Shown here: piece by piece, positions 39,357-49,596 of the stretch
How positions within the stretch are numbered: position 1 is the stretch's first letter
How the letters are laid out: every line of letters starts with the position of its first letter
Assembly (NCBI RefSeq): GCF_017916475.1
Contig: NZ_JAFMTB010000003.1
Coordinates: 33,911-97,910, forward strand
Origin: Patulibacter sp. SYSU D01012
Lineage (GTDB): Bacteria > Actinomycetota > Thermoleophilia > Solirubrobacterales > Solirubrobacteraceae
Length of the DNA stretch: 64,000 bases
Direction: 5' to 3'
Notes under the pieces: generated by a model
What the model was told of the DNA's origin: nothing
The model's database searches: none
What the model saw: only the letters and a program-made list of their open reading frames with translations
Translations under genes and position numbers: made by a program

Positions 39357-40367
39357 TCAGGTCGCCGAGGGCGCGTCCGCGGCGCCGAAGCCCGCCCGAA
39401 GGACCGCCTCGGCCGCCTGCGGCACCGTGGCCGTGTGCTCGTGCACGGCCTTCCGGGCCTCCGCCAGCGCCTCGGCCACGCCGGGCCGGCCGTGGAACGC
39501 CTCGAGCACCGCCTCCTCGACCTGCTGGCGCAGCCAGCCGAGCTGCTGGGCGTCGCGGCGGCGCTCGAGCTCGCCGGACTCCTCCATGTGGGCGCGGTGG
39601 TCCTCGATGGCCTGCCAGGTCTCGGCCAGGCCGGTGCCCTCGGCGGCGCTGGCCGTCAGGACGGGGGTCTTCCAGCCCGGGGTGGACGCGGGCAGCATCC
39701 GCAGCGCGTGGCGGTAGTCGCTCGCCGCGCGGCGGGCGGCCTTCAGCGCGTCGCCGTCGGCCTTGTTCACCACCATCACGTCGGCGATCTCGACGATCCC
39801 GCGCTTGATGCCCTGCAGCTCGTCGCCGGCCCCGGGGACGAGCAGCAGCAGGACGCAGTCGACCAGGTGGGCCAGCTCGGCCTCGGACTGGCCGACGCCG
39901 ACGGACTCGACGATGATCACGTCGAAGCCCGCGGCCTCGCACAGCACCATCGCCTCGCGCGTGCGCCGCGCCACGCCGCCGAGCACGCCCGACGTGGGGG
40001 AGGGGCGGATGTAGGCGTCCTCGAGCGCGGACAGGCGGTGCATCCGGGTCTTGTCGCCCAGGATGCTGCCGCCGTGCCGCGTCGACGACGGGTCGATCGC
40101 CAGCACGGCGACCTTGTGGCCGCGCTCGACGAGCCACACGCCGAGCGCCTCGATCGTCGTCGACTTGCCGGCGCCGGGCACGCCGGTCAGGCCGATCCGC
40201 CGCGCGCCGCCGGTCCGGGGCAGCACGCGAGCCATGACCTCCTGCGCCAGGTGGCGGTCGGAGGCCAGGCGGCTCTCGGCCAGCGTGATCGCCCGCGACA
40301 GGGTGACGCGGTCGCCGGCCCGCAGGCCGGCCTCGAACTCCTCGGCGGAGGGACGCTTGCGCGGCAC
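39357..40367 (-). CDS. meaB: Methylmalonyl-CoA mutase-associated GTPase
   Basis: MeaB is the G-protein chaperone that gates cobalamin loading and protects methylmalonyl-CoA mutase from inactivation. The 336-residue protein has the P-loop GLTGVPGAGKSTTIEAL, AVLAIDPSSTRHGGSILGDKTRM, the switch region VIIVESVGVGQSEAEL and the guanine-specific VVNKADGD. The C-terminal helical dimerisation arm is present. The GTG at 40365-40367 is 5 bp after the mutB stop; it ends the mutA-mutB-meaB operon. Confidence 0.95.
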   Translation of the reverse strand: MPRKRPSAEEFEAGLRAGDRVTLSRAITLAESRLASDRHLAQEVMARVLPRTGGARRIGLTGVPGAGKSTTIEALGVWLVERGHKVAVLAIDPSSTRHGGSILGDKTRMHRLSALEDAYIRPSPTSGVLGGVARRTREAMVLCEAAGFDVIIVESVGVGQSEAELAHLVDCVLLLLVPGAGDELQGIKRGIVEIADVMVVNKADGDALKAARRAASDYRHALRMLPASTPGWKTPVLTASAAEGTGLAETWQAIEDHRAHMEESGELERRRDAQQLGWLRQQVEEAVLEAFHGRPGVAEALAEARKAVHEHTATVPQAAEAVLRAGFGAADAPSAT

Positions 40368-40372
40368 GGCGG

Positions 40373-42700
40373 CTAGCTCGCCGCCTCCGTCTCGGCCTCC
40401 GGCGCCGGCTTCGCGCCCTCGTCCGCGACGCCGTCGGGGTCGATCAGGTCGGCCTTCGCGGCCTCGGCGGCCGGGCCCTCGGTCGGCACCTGCAGGTCCA
40501 GCTTCTCCATGAGCAGCCGCAGCAGGCCGCCGGCGGCGGTGCCGATGACGGTGCCGGGCGGGTAGATCGCGGCGGCGCCCGCATCGCGCAGCTCGTCGAA
40601 GTCCTGCGGCGGGATGACGCCGCCGACGACGACCAGCACGTCCTCGGCCCCCAGGTCGTCCAGCGCCTTGCGCAGCTGCGGCACCAGGGTCAGGTGGCCC
40701 GCGGCCAGCGACGAGGCGCCCACGACGTGGACGTCGGCCTCGACGGCCTGGCGCGCGACCTCCTCCGGCGTCTGGAACAGCGGCCCGATGTCGACGTCGA
40801 AGCCGAGGTCCGCGAACGCGGTCGCGATGACCTTCTGGCCGCGGTCGTGCCCGTCCTGGCCCATCTTCGCGACGAGGATGCGCGGGCGGCGGCCCTCCTG
40901 CTCCTCGAAGCTCTCGACGAGCGCCTGGGTGTCCGTGAACGCCTGGCTCATGCCCCCGACCTCGCTGCGGTAGACGCCGTTGATGGACCGGATCTCGGCG
41001 GTGTGGCGGCCGAAGACCCGCTCGAGCGCGTCGCTGATCTCGCCGACCGTCGCGTGCGCCCGCGCGGCCTCGACGGCCAGCGCCAGCAGGTTGCCCTCGC
41101 CGGCCGACGCGCCGGTGGACGCGCGGCCCGCGCCCTCGGTCAGCGCGCGCAGCGCCGCCTGGGTGCGGTCCTCGTCGCGCTCGGCGCGCAGCCGCTCGAG
41201 CTGCGCGATCTGCTGCGCGCGCACGCCCTTGTTGTCGACCTTCAGCACGTCGATCTGCTCGTCGACCTTCGGCCGGAAGCGGTTGACGCCCACGAGCGTC
41301 TGCTTGCCCGAGTCGATCCGCGCCTGCGTGCGGGCGGCGGACTCCTCGATGCGCAGCTTCGGCACGCCGGCGTCGATCGCCTTCGTCATCCCGCCGAGCT
41401 CCTCGATCTCGGCGATGTGGGCCAGCGCGCGCGTGGCGAGCTCGGCCGTCAGGCGCTCGACGTAGTAGCTGCCCGCCCACGGGTCGATGACGTTCGTCGT
41501 GCCCGACTCCTGCTGCAGGAAGAGCTGGGTGTTGCGGGCGATGCGCGCCGAGAAGTCGGTCGGCAGCGCGAGCGCCTCGTCCAGCGCGTTCGTGTGCAGC
41601 GACTGGGTATGGCCCTGCGTGGCGGCCATCGCTTCCACGCAGGTGCGGACGACGTTGTTGTAGACGTCCTGCGCCGCGAGCGACCAGCCCGACGTCTGCG
41701 AGTGGGTGCGCAGCGAGAGCGACTTCGGGTTCTGCGGGTCGAAGTTCTCGCGCATGAGCTTCGCCCACAGCAGGCGGCCCGCGCGCAGCTTGGCGACCTC
41801 CATGAAGAAGTTCATGCCGATCGCCCAGAAGAAGGAGAGGCGCGGCGCGAAGCGGTCGACGTCCATGCCCGCCCCGATGCCGGCGCGGACGTACTCGATG
41901 CCGTCCGCCAGCGTGTAGCCGAGCTCCAGGTCGGCGCTCGCCCCGGCCTCCTGCATGTGGTAGCCGGAGATCGAGATCGAGTTGAACCGCGGCATCTCCT
42001 GCGAGGTGAACGCGAAGATGTCGGAGATGATCCGCATCGACGGTCCGGGCGGGTAGATGTACGTGTTCCGGACCATGAACTCCTTGAGGATGTCGTTCTG
42101 GATGGTTCCGGAGAGCTTCTCGGCCGGCACGCCCTGCTCCTCGCCGGCCAGGATGTAGAGGGCGAGGATCGGCAGCACCGCGCCGTTCATCGTCATCGAC
42201 ACCGACATCCGGTCCAGCGGGATGCCGTCGAACAGCGTCCGCATGTCGAGGATCGAGTCGATGGCGACGCCCGCCATGCCGACGTCGCCGGCCACGCGCG
42301 GGTTGTCGGAGTCGTAGCCGCGGTGGGTGGCCAGGTCGAAGGCGATCGACAGCCCCTTCTGGCCGGCCGCGAGGTTGCGGCGGTAGAAGGCGTTGGACTC
42401 CTCGGCGGTGGAGAAGCCCGCGTACTGGCGGACCGTCCACGGCTGGTTGACGTACATCGTCGGGTACGGGCCGCGCAGGTACGGCGCGAAGCCCGGGCGC
42501 GTGTCCAGGTGGTCCAGGCCCTCGAGCGCCGGAGAGCCGTACGCCGGGCCCAGGTCGATGCCCTCGGGCGCGGCGAAGCGCAGCTCGTCGGCGGGGCGGC
42601 CGGCGGCGCGCTCGGCGGCCTGCTCGATCGCCCCGGCGGTGGCCGGCTCGTCGACGACGCCGCCCAGGGCGGCCTGCGACAGGTCGGGGATGCTGGTCAT
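40373..42700 (-). CDS. mutB: Methylmalonyl-CoA mutase large (catalytic) subunit
   Basis: MutB isomerises methylmalonyl-CoA and succinyl-CoA using adenosylcobalamin. The 775-residue protein has the TIM barrel (about 60-560: [32 protein letters not shown], read in parts; [21 protein letters not shown]) and the C-terminal B12 domain with the histidine motif [13 protein letters not shown], where His replaces the lower axial ligand, plus [16 protein letters not shown] Glu/Ala-rich tail of about 40 residues follows the family end. The ATG overlaps the mutA stop by 4 bases. Confidence 0.97.
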   Translation of the reverse strand: MTSIPDLSQAALGGVVDEPATAGAIEQAAERAAGRPADELRFAAPEGIDLGPAYGSPALEGLDHLDTRPGFAPYLRGPYPTMYVNQPWTVRQYAGFSTAEESNAFYRRNLAAGQKGLSIAFDLATHRGYDSDNPRVAGDVGMAGVAIDSILDMRTLFDGIPLDRMSVSMTMNGAVLPILALYILAGEEQGVPAEKLSGTIQNDILKEFMVRNTYIYPPGPSMRIISDIFAFTSQEMPRFNSISISGYHMQEAGASADLELGYTLADGIEYVRAGIGAGMDVDRFAPRLSFFWAIGMNFFMEVAKLRAGRLLWAKLMRENFDPQNPKSLSLRTHSQTSGWSLAAQDVYNNVVRTCVEAMAATQGHTQSLHTNALDEALALPTDFSARIARNTQLFLQQESGTTNVIDPWAGSYYVERLTAELATRALAHIAEIEELGGMTKAIDAGVPKLRIEESAARTQARIDSGKQTLVGVNRFRPKVDEQIDVLKVDNKGVRAQQIAQLERLRAERDEDRTQAALRALTEGAGRASTGASAGEGNLLALAVEAARAHATVGEISDALERVFGRHTAEIRSINGVYRSEVGGMSQAFTDTQALVESFEEQEGRRPRILVAKMGQDGHDRGQKVIATAFADLGFDVDIGPLFQTPEEVARQAVEADVHVVGASSLAAGHLTLVPQLRKALDDLGAEDVLVVVGGVIPPQDFDELRDAGAAAIYPPGTVIGTAAGGLLRLLMEKLDLQVPTEGPAAEAAKADLIDPDGVADEGAKPAPEAETEAAS

Positions 42701-44853
42701 CGGGTCGCTCCGTTCGTCGCGGCGGGGACGGTCCTGCCCAGCTGGGCGAGCGCGTCGCCCAGCGTCTCGATCAGGTCGACGCCGGGGCGCAGCGCCACGT
42801 CGGCGCCGGCCGCGTCCTGCTGCTCGGCGCTGCCCTGCACGACGTAGACCGTGCGGGCGCCCGCCTCGCGCAGGCTCGCCACCGCGGCGGCGATGCGGGC
42901 GGGCTCCTCGTCCCGGCCGAAGCAGACGGCCGCGAGCGGGGTGGCGTGCTCGGCCAGCGCGGCGCCCGCGTCGGCCGGGTCGTCGAGCGGCGCGGACTGC
43001 ACGGCGGCGATGCCGCCGACGCCGAAGACGTTCGTCGCCCACGTCGCCGGCGTGGCGTGCGCGGCGAGCGGGCCGAGGCAGGCGAGGAAGACCGTCGGCC
43101 CGTCCTCGGTGACCGCGGCGGCGTCGGCGGCGGGGCCGTCCGCGCCGGTCGCCGCGGCGCGCAGCTGCTCGAAGGGCTCGGCGTCGCGGCGGACGGGCAG
43201 GCCGGCCGGGTCGCCGGCGCCGTCGACCGGACCGCCGCCGGCGAGGACGGCGAGCTCGTCGACCCGCGCGCCGGCCTCGGCCGCGTCGACCAGGGCGGCG
43301 AGCAGGCCGTCGGCGGCGGGGGCGTCGAGCGCGCCGTCCGGCAGCGCGGGGCGCTCCGCCAGGCGGTCGGCCTCGGTCCCCGCGAGCGCCTCGCGGTCCG
43401 CGGCCTCGGGGTGCACGCCGTCGTCGGCGAGCAGGGGGAAGACGTTGACGCCGGTCATCTCGCGCCGGCGGGTGGCCAGCTCGCCGCGCCGGCGGTCCGC
43501 CTGCTCCTCCAGCTCGGCGGCCCAGCGGCCCTCGACGAGCGCGGGCAGCGCGCCGCCCGCGGCCTCGATCTGCTGCACGCGCTCCCACGCCGCGCGCGCC
43601 AGCGCGTCCGTGAGCGACTCGACGTACCACGAGCCGCCGGCGGGGTCGGCGACGCGCCGCAGGCCCGACTCCTCCTGCAGGATGAGCTGGGTGTTGCGGG
43701 CGATCCGGCGGCCGAGCGGGCCGGGGCTCGCCGCGCCGACCGCGTCGGCGACGACGGTGTCGAACGGCGCGACCGTCAGGCCCTCGGCGCCGCCGACGGC
43801 GGCCGCGAAGCCGGCCGTCGTGGCGCGCAGCATGTTCGTCCACGGGTCGATGCCGGCGAGCATCCGGTCGCTCGTGCGGGCCAGGACGACGGAGCGGCGG
43901 CCGTCCTCGGGCACGCCGGAGAGCTCCAGGACGCGCGCCCACAGGCGGCGGAACGCGCGCAGCTTGGCGATCTCGCCGAACTGGTCGGGGCCGACGCTGA
44001 GCGAGAACTCGAGCTGGCTGGCGGCGACCGCGGGCTCCAGGCCGGCGGCCTCGGCGGCGCGCAGGTACGCGACGCCGGTGGTCACCGCGATCGCCAGCTC
44101 GCGCACCGGGGTGGCGCCGGCGTTGACGTAGGCGCGGGTGTCGACCGCGAGGGCCCGGACGCCCGGGTACGCGTCGGCGACCTGCGCGGCGATCCGCCCC
44201 GCGAGCGCCACGGCGTCCTCGGGCGCCGTGCCGAGCGCGCCGTCGGCGGCGAGCGCGCCGAGCGGGTCGATCCGCAGCGACCCGCGCGCCTGCGCCGGAT
44301 CGATCCCGCGGCGGCGCAGCAGCGCGAGCAGCAGGGCGCCGGTGGCGACGGCCTGCGCGCCGCCCGAGACGGCGACGGGCGCCAGGTCCAGGTGCACGCC
44401 GTGCAGCACGGCGTCGAGGTCGTCGACGGTCGAGACCATCACGCCGTCGCGGCCGCGGGCGGCGGCGAAGGCGTCCGTGCCCGGCGCGTGGCCCTCGCGC
44501 GCGGCGCGGTCGGGGCGCACGTCGATGGCCGTCGCGCCGCCCTCCAGGTCGTCCAGGATCGCGGCGTTCGCGGCCTGGCGGTCGGGGTGCGTCTGCTCCT
44601 GGCGGATCTCCCACGGCGTCTCGTCCTCGCCCGTGCCGGCGCCGGTGCCGCGCACGAACGGGGCGCGGCCGGGCACGCCGCCCGGGTCGGGCGCCAGGGC
44701 GTCCTCGCGCGTGTAGAGCCACGCGACCTCCAGGCCGTCCTCCGTCCGCGACGACGTCGGGGCGTCGTCCGCGAGCTTCGCGGCCTTGCGGGCGGCGGCG
44801 CGCCAGTCGTCGTCGGGCACCGGGGGGAACTCAGCTGCCAGGGGCTCGGTCAT
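42697..44853 (-). CDS. mutA: Methylmalonyl-CoA mutase small subunit
   Basis: MutA is the structural partner of MutB in the heterodimeric actinobacterial mutase. The 718-residue protein repeats the mutase fold ([54 protein letters not shown], read in parts) but lacks the DxHxxG cobalamin motif, as expected for this chain. The C-terminal flavodoxin-like domain retains [10 protein letters not shown] and [11 protein letters not shown]. The ATG at 44851-44853 follows GGAGAG. It leads the operon; the promoter should lie in the 421 bp upstream. Confidence 0.95.
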   Translation of the reverse strand: MTEPLAAEFPPVPDDDWRAAARKAAKLADDAPTSSRTEDGLEVAWLYTREDALAPDPGGVPGRAPFVRGTGAGTGEDETPWEIRQEQTHPDRQAANAAILDDLEGGATAIDVRPDRAAREGHAPGTDAFAAARGRDGVMVSTVDDLDAVLHGVHLDLAPVAVSGGAQAVATGALLLALLRRRGIDPAQARGSLRIDPLGALAADGALGTAPEDAVALAGRIAAQVADAYPGVRALAVDTRAYVNAGATPVRELAIAVTTGVAYLRAAEAAGLEPAVAASQLEFSLSVGPDQFGEIAKLRAFRRLWARVLELSGVPEDGRRSVVLARTSDRMLAGIDPWTNMLRATTAGFAAAVGGAEGLTVAPFDTVVADAVGAASPGPLGRRIARNTQLILQEESGLRRVADPAGGSWYVESLTDALARAAWERVQQIEAAGGALPALVEGRWAAELEEQADRRRGELATRRREMTGVNVFPLLADDGVHPEAADREALAGTEADRLAERPALPDGALDAPAADGLLAALVDAAEAGARVDELAVLAGGGPVDGAGDPAGLPVRRDAEPFEQLRAAATGADGPAADAAAVTEDGPTVFLACLGPLAAHATPATWATNVFGVGGIAAVQSAPLDDPADAGAALAEHATPLAAVCFGRDEEPARIAAAVASLREAGARTVYVVQGSAEQQDAAGADVALRPGVDLIETLGDALAQLGRTVPAATNGATR

Positions 44854-45274
44854 GCTCGCTCTCCATCGAGGGACGCGGCGGGCTCCTCGCCCCGCCGTCC
44901 CGGGATCCGGGCCGGCTCCGGGCGTCCTCCCCGCCGCAGCCCGCGGAGCATAGCTCTGGCCCCGAGCCGCGCGTACGGCCGCACGCCAACCCCGGCAACT
45001 CCCCCGGTCGGGGGGTGGGGCGGCGGGTCCGGTTCGGCGGGCGAGAGGACACCCGGCTCGCGTCCGGGGCGGGGGCGCTGGTCCGCGGCTCGGCGCGGCC
45101 GCCGCCGCGCTGCTGATCGCCGTGCGGTAGGGGGCGCGGTTCCCCGATCCCGACCCGGTCCGTCTGCTCGGACGAGCGGCCACGGCATCGTCCGGGCGCC
45201 CGCGGCGTGCATAATGCGGTAAAGCGGACCCACTTTGCCGAGAACCTCGGCGCACACCGAAGGGGAGAACGAGC
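44854..45274. other. 421 bp divergent promoter region of mutA and peroxiredoxin
   Basis: No gene is supported. The right end contains a comparatively AT-rich CATAATGCGGTAAAG patch (45210-45224) that should hold the peroxiredoxin promoter. The left two thirds is GC-rich with no feature I can name. Confidence 0.6.
45210..45215 (+). promoter_or_regulatory. Probable -10 box CATAAT for peroxiredoxin
   Basis: CATAAT is about 60 bases before the ATG, in the most AT-rich stretch of the intergenic region. No matching -35 box is evident. Confidence 0.4.
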
Positions 45275-45940
45275 ATGGCACTGACGATCGGCAGCGACGC
45301 ACCCGACTTCGAGGTCGACACGACCGAGGGGCGGATCCGGTTCCACGAGTGGATCGGCGACTCCTGGGCGGTGCTGTTCTCGCACCCGCGCGCGTTCACC
45401 CCGGTCTGCACGACCGAGCTCGGCTACATGGCGTCGATCAAGCCCGAGTTCGACAAGCGCGGCGTGAAGATCATCGGCCTCTCCACCGATCCCGTCGAGG
45501 GCTCGCAGCAGTGGGGCGAGGACATCGGCGAGACCCAGGGCACGGCGCCGAACTACCCGATCATCGCCGACACCGACCACGCGGTCGCGAAGGCGTACGA
45601 CATGCTCCCCGCCGACGTCACCGGCGATCCGACGGCGCGCACGGCCGCGCAGAACCAGACGCTGCGCAACGTCTTCGTCATCGGGCCGGACAAGAAGATC
45701 AAGCTCGTCCTGATCTACCCGATGACCACGGGCCGCAACTTCGACGAGGTGCTGCGCGTCATCGACTCGCTGCAGCTGACCGCCAACCACAAGGTCGCCA
45801 CCCCGGCGCAGTGGCAGAAGGGCGACGACGTCATCATCGCCGGCTCCGTCTCGGACGAGGCCGCGAAGGAGACGTACCCGGAGGGCTGGGAGTCGCCGAA
45901 GCCCTACATCCGCATCGTCCCGGACCCCACGAAGGCCTGA
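45275..45940 (+). CDS. 1-Cys peroxiredoxin (Prx6 type)
   Basis: The 221-residue protein reduces peroxides at cysteine C45 in the motif HPRAFTPVCTTELGY. The long C-terminal extension (about 165-221, PAQWQKGDDVIIAGSVSDEAAKE, TYPEGWESPKPYIRIVPDP) identifies the Prx6 subgroup; no second conserved cysteine exists, so reduction must come from an external thiol. The ATG follows GGGGAGAACGAG. It is transcribed alone and is convergent with the TetR gene. Confidence 0.95.
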   Translation: MALTIGSDAPDFEVDTTEGRIRFHEWIGDSWAVLFSHPRAFTPVCTTELGYMASIKPEFDKRGVKIIGLSTDPVEGSQQWGEDIGETQGTAPNYPIIADTDHAVAKAYDMLPADVTGDPTARTAAQNQTLRNVFVIGPDKKIKLVLIYPMTTGRNFDEVLRVIDSLQLTANHKVATPAQWQKGDDVIIAGSVSDEAAKETYPEGWESPKPYIRIVPDPTKA

Positions 45941-45977
45941 GCGCCGGCGGCACCGCGCCGCCCGCCCGACGCACCGC

Positions 45978-46002
45978 ACGGCCGTCCCCCGGGGGCGGCC
46001 GT
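45978..46002. terminator. Hairpin between peroxiredoxin and TetR genes
   Basis: ACGGCC and GGCCGT flank CCCCC/GGGGG with small mismatches, between the convergent stops at 45940 and 46019. Confidence 0.45.
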
Positions 46003-46018
46003 CGTCGTTCCGGGCCCG

Positions 46019-46582
46019 CTAGGCGGGCGGGGCGGCGGCGTCGTCCAGCGTGGCGGCCATCAGCCGCAGCCACGGCCGGGCGTCGTGGTCGCGCGCCGCG
46101 CCGCGCACGAGCCACAGCGCCGCCCGGGCGCCGGGCCGGTGCAGCCGCTGCTCGAGCGCGTCGGTCCACGCGCGCACGTGCGGCTGGGTGACGAGGACGT
46201 CCTCGACCAGCTCGTCCGCCAGGCCGGGGCGCTCGGCGAGGGCGCGCGCCGCGTCGTCGAGCACGTCGGCGAGGGGCCGCGAGACGTCGGCGTCCAGGCC
46301 CGCGAACACCCGGTCGAGGAGGAGCGCGCCGAGCTGCTCGCGCCCGTCCAGGTAGCGGTAGGCGGCCATCGCGGACACGCCGAGCTCCGCGGCGACCAGG
46401 CGCATCGTCATCCCGGCGGCGCCGACGCGGCGGGCGACGGCGTCCGCGCCGTCGACGACGGTCTGCTGATCGAGCCGCGTGCGCCGCCCGGCCGCGCGGT
46501 CGCAGGCGCCGGCGTCCGGGCCGCGCGCCGGCGGCTCGTCGTCGACCGTCGTGCCGTCCTCGGCGGGTTCGTCGTCGCGCAC
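46019..46582 (-). CDS. TetR family transcriptional regulator
   Basis: The 187-residue protein has a helix-turn-helix at about residues 40-88 (VGAAGMTMRLVAAELGVS, then AYRYLDGREQLGALLLDRVF) and a TetR_C-type helical domain with WTDALEQRLHRPGARAALWLVRG. An acidic 37-residue extension precedes the DNA-binding domain. The only in-frame start upstream of the domain is the GTG at 46580-46582, which lacks a ribosome site. It is divergent from the DUF2804 gene across 279 bp. Effector unknown. Confidence 0.8.
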   Translation of the reverse strand: MRDDEPAEDGTTVDDEPPARGPDAGACDRAAGRRTRLDQQTVVDGADAVARRVGAAGMTMRLVAAELGVSAMAAYRYLDGREQLGALLLDRVFAGLDADVSRPLADVLDDAARALAERPGLADELVEDVLVTQPHVRAWTDALEQRLHRPGARAALWLVRGAARDHDARPWLRLMAATLDDAAAPPA

Positions 46583-46861
46583 GGGAGGGAGTGTGGGGAC
46601 GGAGGCGCGCGAATCGCTGTCGGGGCGGTCGCAGATCGGTAGCAGCGGGCCCGAGGACGCCCGGCTCGGGCGGGGCGCGTCGGCGGCTCCCGGCGCGGGC
46701 GCCGCGGCCCGGGTCGCGGGCGCGGCGTGGCTCGCGGCACGGAGCGCCACCCGGGTCGCGGGCGCGGCGGCTCGGGTGCGGTGCACGGGGCGCTCGTCGC
46801 CGGCGAGGCCCGCGCGTGCCCGGCGTGGCGCCGCGGCGCTCGGTGCGCGAGACTCGCCGCC

Positions 46862-47881
46862 GTGACGCCCGACGCCCCGTACCGCGGACTCGCCGGCAGC
46901 CGGGACCGTCCCGGCGGGATCGCGCTGCCGCCGGCGCCGCTGCCGCTCGTCCACGCCGGCCGCGTGCGCAAGCGCTGGCGCTACGTCGGGGTGTACGGGC
47001 CGGAGCTGTCCGTCTGCGTGGGGCTCGTGCGGCTGGGGCCGATCCACCAGTCCTTCTGGGCCGTGTGGGACCGCGAGGGCCGGCGGCTGCACGAGCGCAC
47101 CCGCCGCCGCGACGCCGGCGTGCGGCTGCCGGACGGCGCGGTGCACGTCCGCGACGGCGCCGTCGAGATCGACCTGCGACTCGACCTGGACGCGATCCCG
47201 GCGGTCGAGACCGTCACCCCGTACGGGCGCGCCTACGCGTGGACGAGCAAGCGCGCGGCGGTCCCCGTGCGCGGGACCGTCCGGGCCGGCGGGCGCACGT
47301 GGTCGGTCGACGCGCTGGGCGTGGTCGACGACTCGGGCGGCTACCCGCCCCGGCACACCGCCTGGTGCTGGTCGGCGGGCGTGGGCACGGACGAGGCCGG
47401 GCGGACCGTCGGCTGGAACCTGGTCCGCGGCATCCACGACGACCCCGCCGCGAGCGAGCGGACGGTCTGGATCGACGGGCAGCCGCAGCACGTCGCGCCG
47501 GTGCGGTTCGCCGAGGACCTGTCGGCGGTGACGGACGCCGCGGGGGGCGCGGCCGCGGGGGATGCGGGTGCGGTGGGCGCGGGCGACGCGCGTGCGGGCG
47601 ACGCGGCGGGTGCGCGGCCCGTGGCGGGCGCGGGCGCGGCGGTGGGCGCGGGGGCCGCGGCGAACGGCCCCGGCGGGCGCGGTCCCGCCGTCGCCGCAGG
47701 CCCCGCCCGCGGCGTCGATCTGCGCTTCGCCGCCGAGGCCACGCGGGCCCGACGCGACGAGGCGCTGGTCGTGCGCTCCGCCTACGAGCAGCCGTTCGGC
47801 ACCTTCACCGGCACGCTGCCGGGCGGCGTGCGCCTGGCCGAGGCGCACGGCGTGATGGAGCGCCACACCGCCACCTGGTGA
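46862..47881 (+). CDS. DUF2804 family protein
   Basis: The 339-residue protein matches DUF2804, a beta-rich family of unknown function, by YRGLAGSRDRPGGIALPPAPLPL, RKRWRYVGVYGPELSVCVGLVRLG, CWSAGVGTDEAGRTVGWNLVRGIHDDP and the C-terminal SAYEQPFGTFTGTLPGGVRLAEAHGVMERH, read in parts. A low-complexity Ala/Gly insertion of about 43 residues (about 227-270) interrupts the domain and is encoded by imperfect GCGGGCG-type repeats. The GTG at 46862 has no clear ribosome site. Confidence 0.82.
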   Translation: MTPDAPYRGLAGSRDRPGGIALPPAPLPLVHAGRVRKRWRYVGVYGPELSVCVGLVRLGPIHQSFWAVWDREGRRLHERTRRRDAGVRLPDGAVHVRDGAVEIDLRLDLDAIPAVETVTPYGRAYAWTSKRAAVPVRGTVRAGGRTWSVDALGVVDDSGGYPPRHTAWCWSAGVGTDEAGRTVGWNLVRGIHDDPAASERTVWIDGQPQHVAPVRFAEDLSAVTDAAGGAAAGDAGAVGAGDARAGDAAGARPVAGAGAAVGAGAAANGPGGRGPAVAAGPARGVDLRFAAEATRARRDEALVVRSAYEQPFGTFTGTLPGGVRLAEAHGVMERHTATW

Positions 47882-47985
47882 GCGGCGCCGCGCGGGGGCA
47901 CGGCCCGCGCGCGAGGCGCGTGGCGGCGAGCCGCGGGGTCGATGTGCGTCGGTCGGGGCGGGGTGGGGTCGATCGGCGTCGAGAA

Positions 47986-48105
47986 GCGACGCGGATCGGC
48001 CCCGGCTGCCGCGCGGCGACGCGGATCGAGCCCGCCTGTCGCGGGGCGACGCGGATCGGCCCCGCCTGCCGCGCGGCAACGCGGATCAGCCCCACCGGCG
48101 ACGCA
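47986..48105. repeat. Four tandem 30 bp repeats
   Basis: Units start at 47986, 48016, 48046 and 48076. The first three are nearly identical (GCGACGCGGATCGG-CCCGCCTG-CGCG); the fourth is degenerate. They lie in the 295 bp gap between convergent genes. Because 30 is a multiple of 3, open frames run through them on both strands, but none has a believable start. Confidence 0.85.
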
Positions 48106-48176
48106 GCGACCCCGCCTGCCCCGCCCCCGCCTCGGGCCGGCCCCGCGGATCCGCGCGGCCACGCCCGCCCCGCCCC

Positions 48177-48785
48177 TCAGTCGCGGTCGACCCGCACGAC
48201 GCGCAGACGGGTCCGTGCCTTCGCCAGCACGTGCGCCGCCTGGCGGACCAGGGTGGCGTCCTTCGCCACCATCCCGGTCGCCTCGGCGGACTCGCGGTCG
48301 CAGCCGACGACGTCGGACTCGACGCGGATCTGGCCCCAGCGGTTCGCCTGCACCCGGACGGGCGCGGTGCCGAGCAGGCCGGTGCGCAGCGGCTCGCCCT
48401 CGCCGCCCGCGATCGTCGGGCCCAGGATGCCCCACGCGCCGCCGGGGCGGGTGCCGTGCCCGAGCGGCGTCGCGGTGCCGACCTGCTGCTCGGCGTTGCG
48501 GCTCGTCGCGACGGCCCGCACGCTCACCCACACGCGCGCCTGGCAGGCGCCGGGGCCGTCGACGCGGAACGCGGCGGTCGTGTGGCGGGCGGCGTCGTTC
48601 TTCGCCGTCCAGCCCTTCGGCGTGGTGAAGCTGACGGTGCCGACGAGCATCGTCTCGCTCGTCAGGCCCCCGCGCGCCTTGACCGTCGTCGTGGCGGGCG
48701 TCTTCGGCGTCGCGGCGCTCGCGCCGGCGGGGACGAGGAGGGCGACGCCCGCGAGGGCGCCGAGGGCGAGGGGACGGACACGCAT
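48177..48785 (-). CDS. Secreted protein of unknown function
   Basis: The 202-residue protein has a signal peptide (MRVRPLALGALAGVALLVPAG, cleavage near ASA-AT, residue 25). The mature part has FTTPKGWTAKNDAARHTTAAFRV, a cysteine in GACQARVWVSVRA and another in VVGCDRESAEA that could form a disulfide. I know no family for it. It follows btuD by 10 bp but has its own TAGGAT box 7 bases before the ATG, so it may be both operon member and independently transcribed. Confidence 0.75.
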   Translation of the reverse strand: MRVRPLALGALAGVALLVPAGASAATPKTPATTTVKARGGLTSETMLVGTVSFTTPKGWTAKNDAARHTTAAFRVDGPGACQARVWVSVRAVATSRNAEQQVGTATPLGHGTRPGGAWGILGPTIAGGEGEPLRTGLLGTAPVRVQANRWGQIRVESDVVGCDRESAEATGMVAKDATLVRQAAHVLAKARTRLRVVRVDRD

Positions 48786-48792
48786 GGCGCCG

Positions 48793-48798
48793 ATCCTA
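48793..48798 (-). promoter_or_regulatory. -10 box TAGGAT overlapping btuD stop codon
   Basis: On the minus strand TAGGAT lies 7 bases before the ATG of the secreted-protein gene, and its TAG is the stop codon of btuD. Confidence 0.45.
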
Positions 48799-49596
48799 GT
48801 GCTCGTCGGCCGTGCGATCGGCGCCGCCGACGGGCCCCGGGACGTACCGGACCGACGGGGTGCCGCCGGGGCCGTCCGGCGTGACGACGGCGCGCACCGC
48901 GTAGACGTCGGCGATCAGCTCGGGCGTCAGCACCTCGGTCGGGGTCCCCGCCGCCACCACGCGCCCGTCCGCGAGGACGACGAGGCGGTCGCAGAACATC
49001 GCCGCCAGGTTCAGGTCGTGCAGCGCCACGACGCTCGTCACGGGCAGCCGGGCGACGAGCGCGAGCAGGTCGAGCTGGTGGCGCACGTCCAGGTGGTTCG
49101 TCGGCTCGTCGAGCAGCAGCTCGCGCGGCTCCTGGGCCAGCGCCCGGGCGATCTGCACGCGCTGGCGCTCGCCGCCGGACAGCGTGTGCCAGCGCTGGTC
49201 GAGGCGGTCGCGCAGGCCGGTGCGCTCGACGGCGAGGGCGATCGCCGCACGGTCGTCCTCGGACTCGCCGTCCCAGGCGGCGCGGTGGGGGATGCGCCCC
49301 AGGCGGACCACCTCGCGGACGGTCAGGTCGACCTCGGTGGTCGCGTGCTGCTCGACGACCGCCACGCGCCGCGCGATCTCGCGGCGGCGCAGGCCCTGCA
49401 CGTCGCGCCCGTCCAGCAGCACCCGCCCGGCGGTCGGGCGGCGCACGCCCGAGAGCAGGCGCAGCAGCGACGACTTGCCCGACCCGTTCGGCCCCAGCAG
49501 GCCGACGGTCGCACCGGGCGCCACGTCCAGGCTGACGTCGTCGACGACCCGCCGCCCCGCGGCCTCCCAGCACACCCCCTCGGCGGCGAGGCTCAC
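48796..49596 (-). CDS. btuD: Corrinoid ABC transporter ATPase
   Basis: The 266-residue FecCD-class ATPase has Walker A GPNGSGKSSLLRLL, signature LSGGERQRVQIARALAQ, Walker B LLLDEPTNHLD and the H-loop VVALHDLNLAAMFCDRLVVL. These sequences fit siderophore, heme or vitamin B12 importers equally; B12 is inferred from the cobalamin riboswitch ahead of the operon. The GTG at 49594-49596 overlaps the permease stop by 4 bases. Confidence 0.9.
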   Translation of the reverse strand: MSLAAEGVCWEAAGRRVVDDVSLDVAPGATVGLLGPNGSGKSSLLRLLSGVRRPTAGRVLLDGRDVQGLRRREIARRVAVVEQHATTEVDLTVREVVRLGRIPHRAAWDGESEDDRAAIALAVERTGLRDRLDQRWHTLSGGERQRVQIARALAQEPRELLLDEPTNHLDVRHQLDLLALVARLPVTSVVALHDLNLAAMFCDRLVVLADGRVVAAGTPTEVLTPELIADVYAVRAVVTPDGPGGTPSVRYVPGPVGGADRTADEH

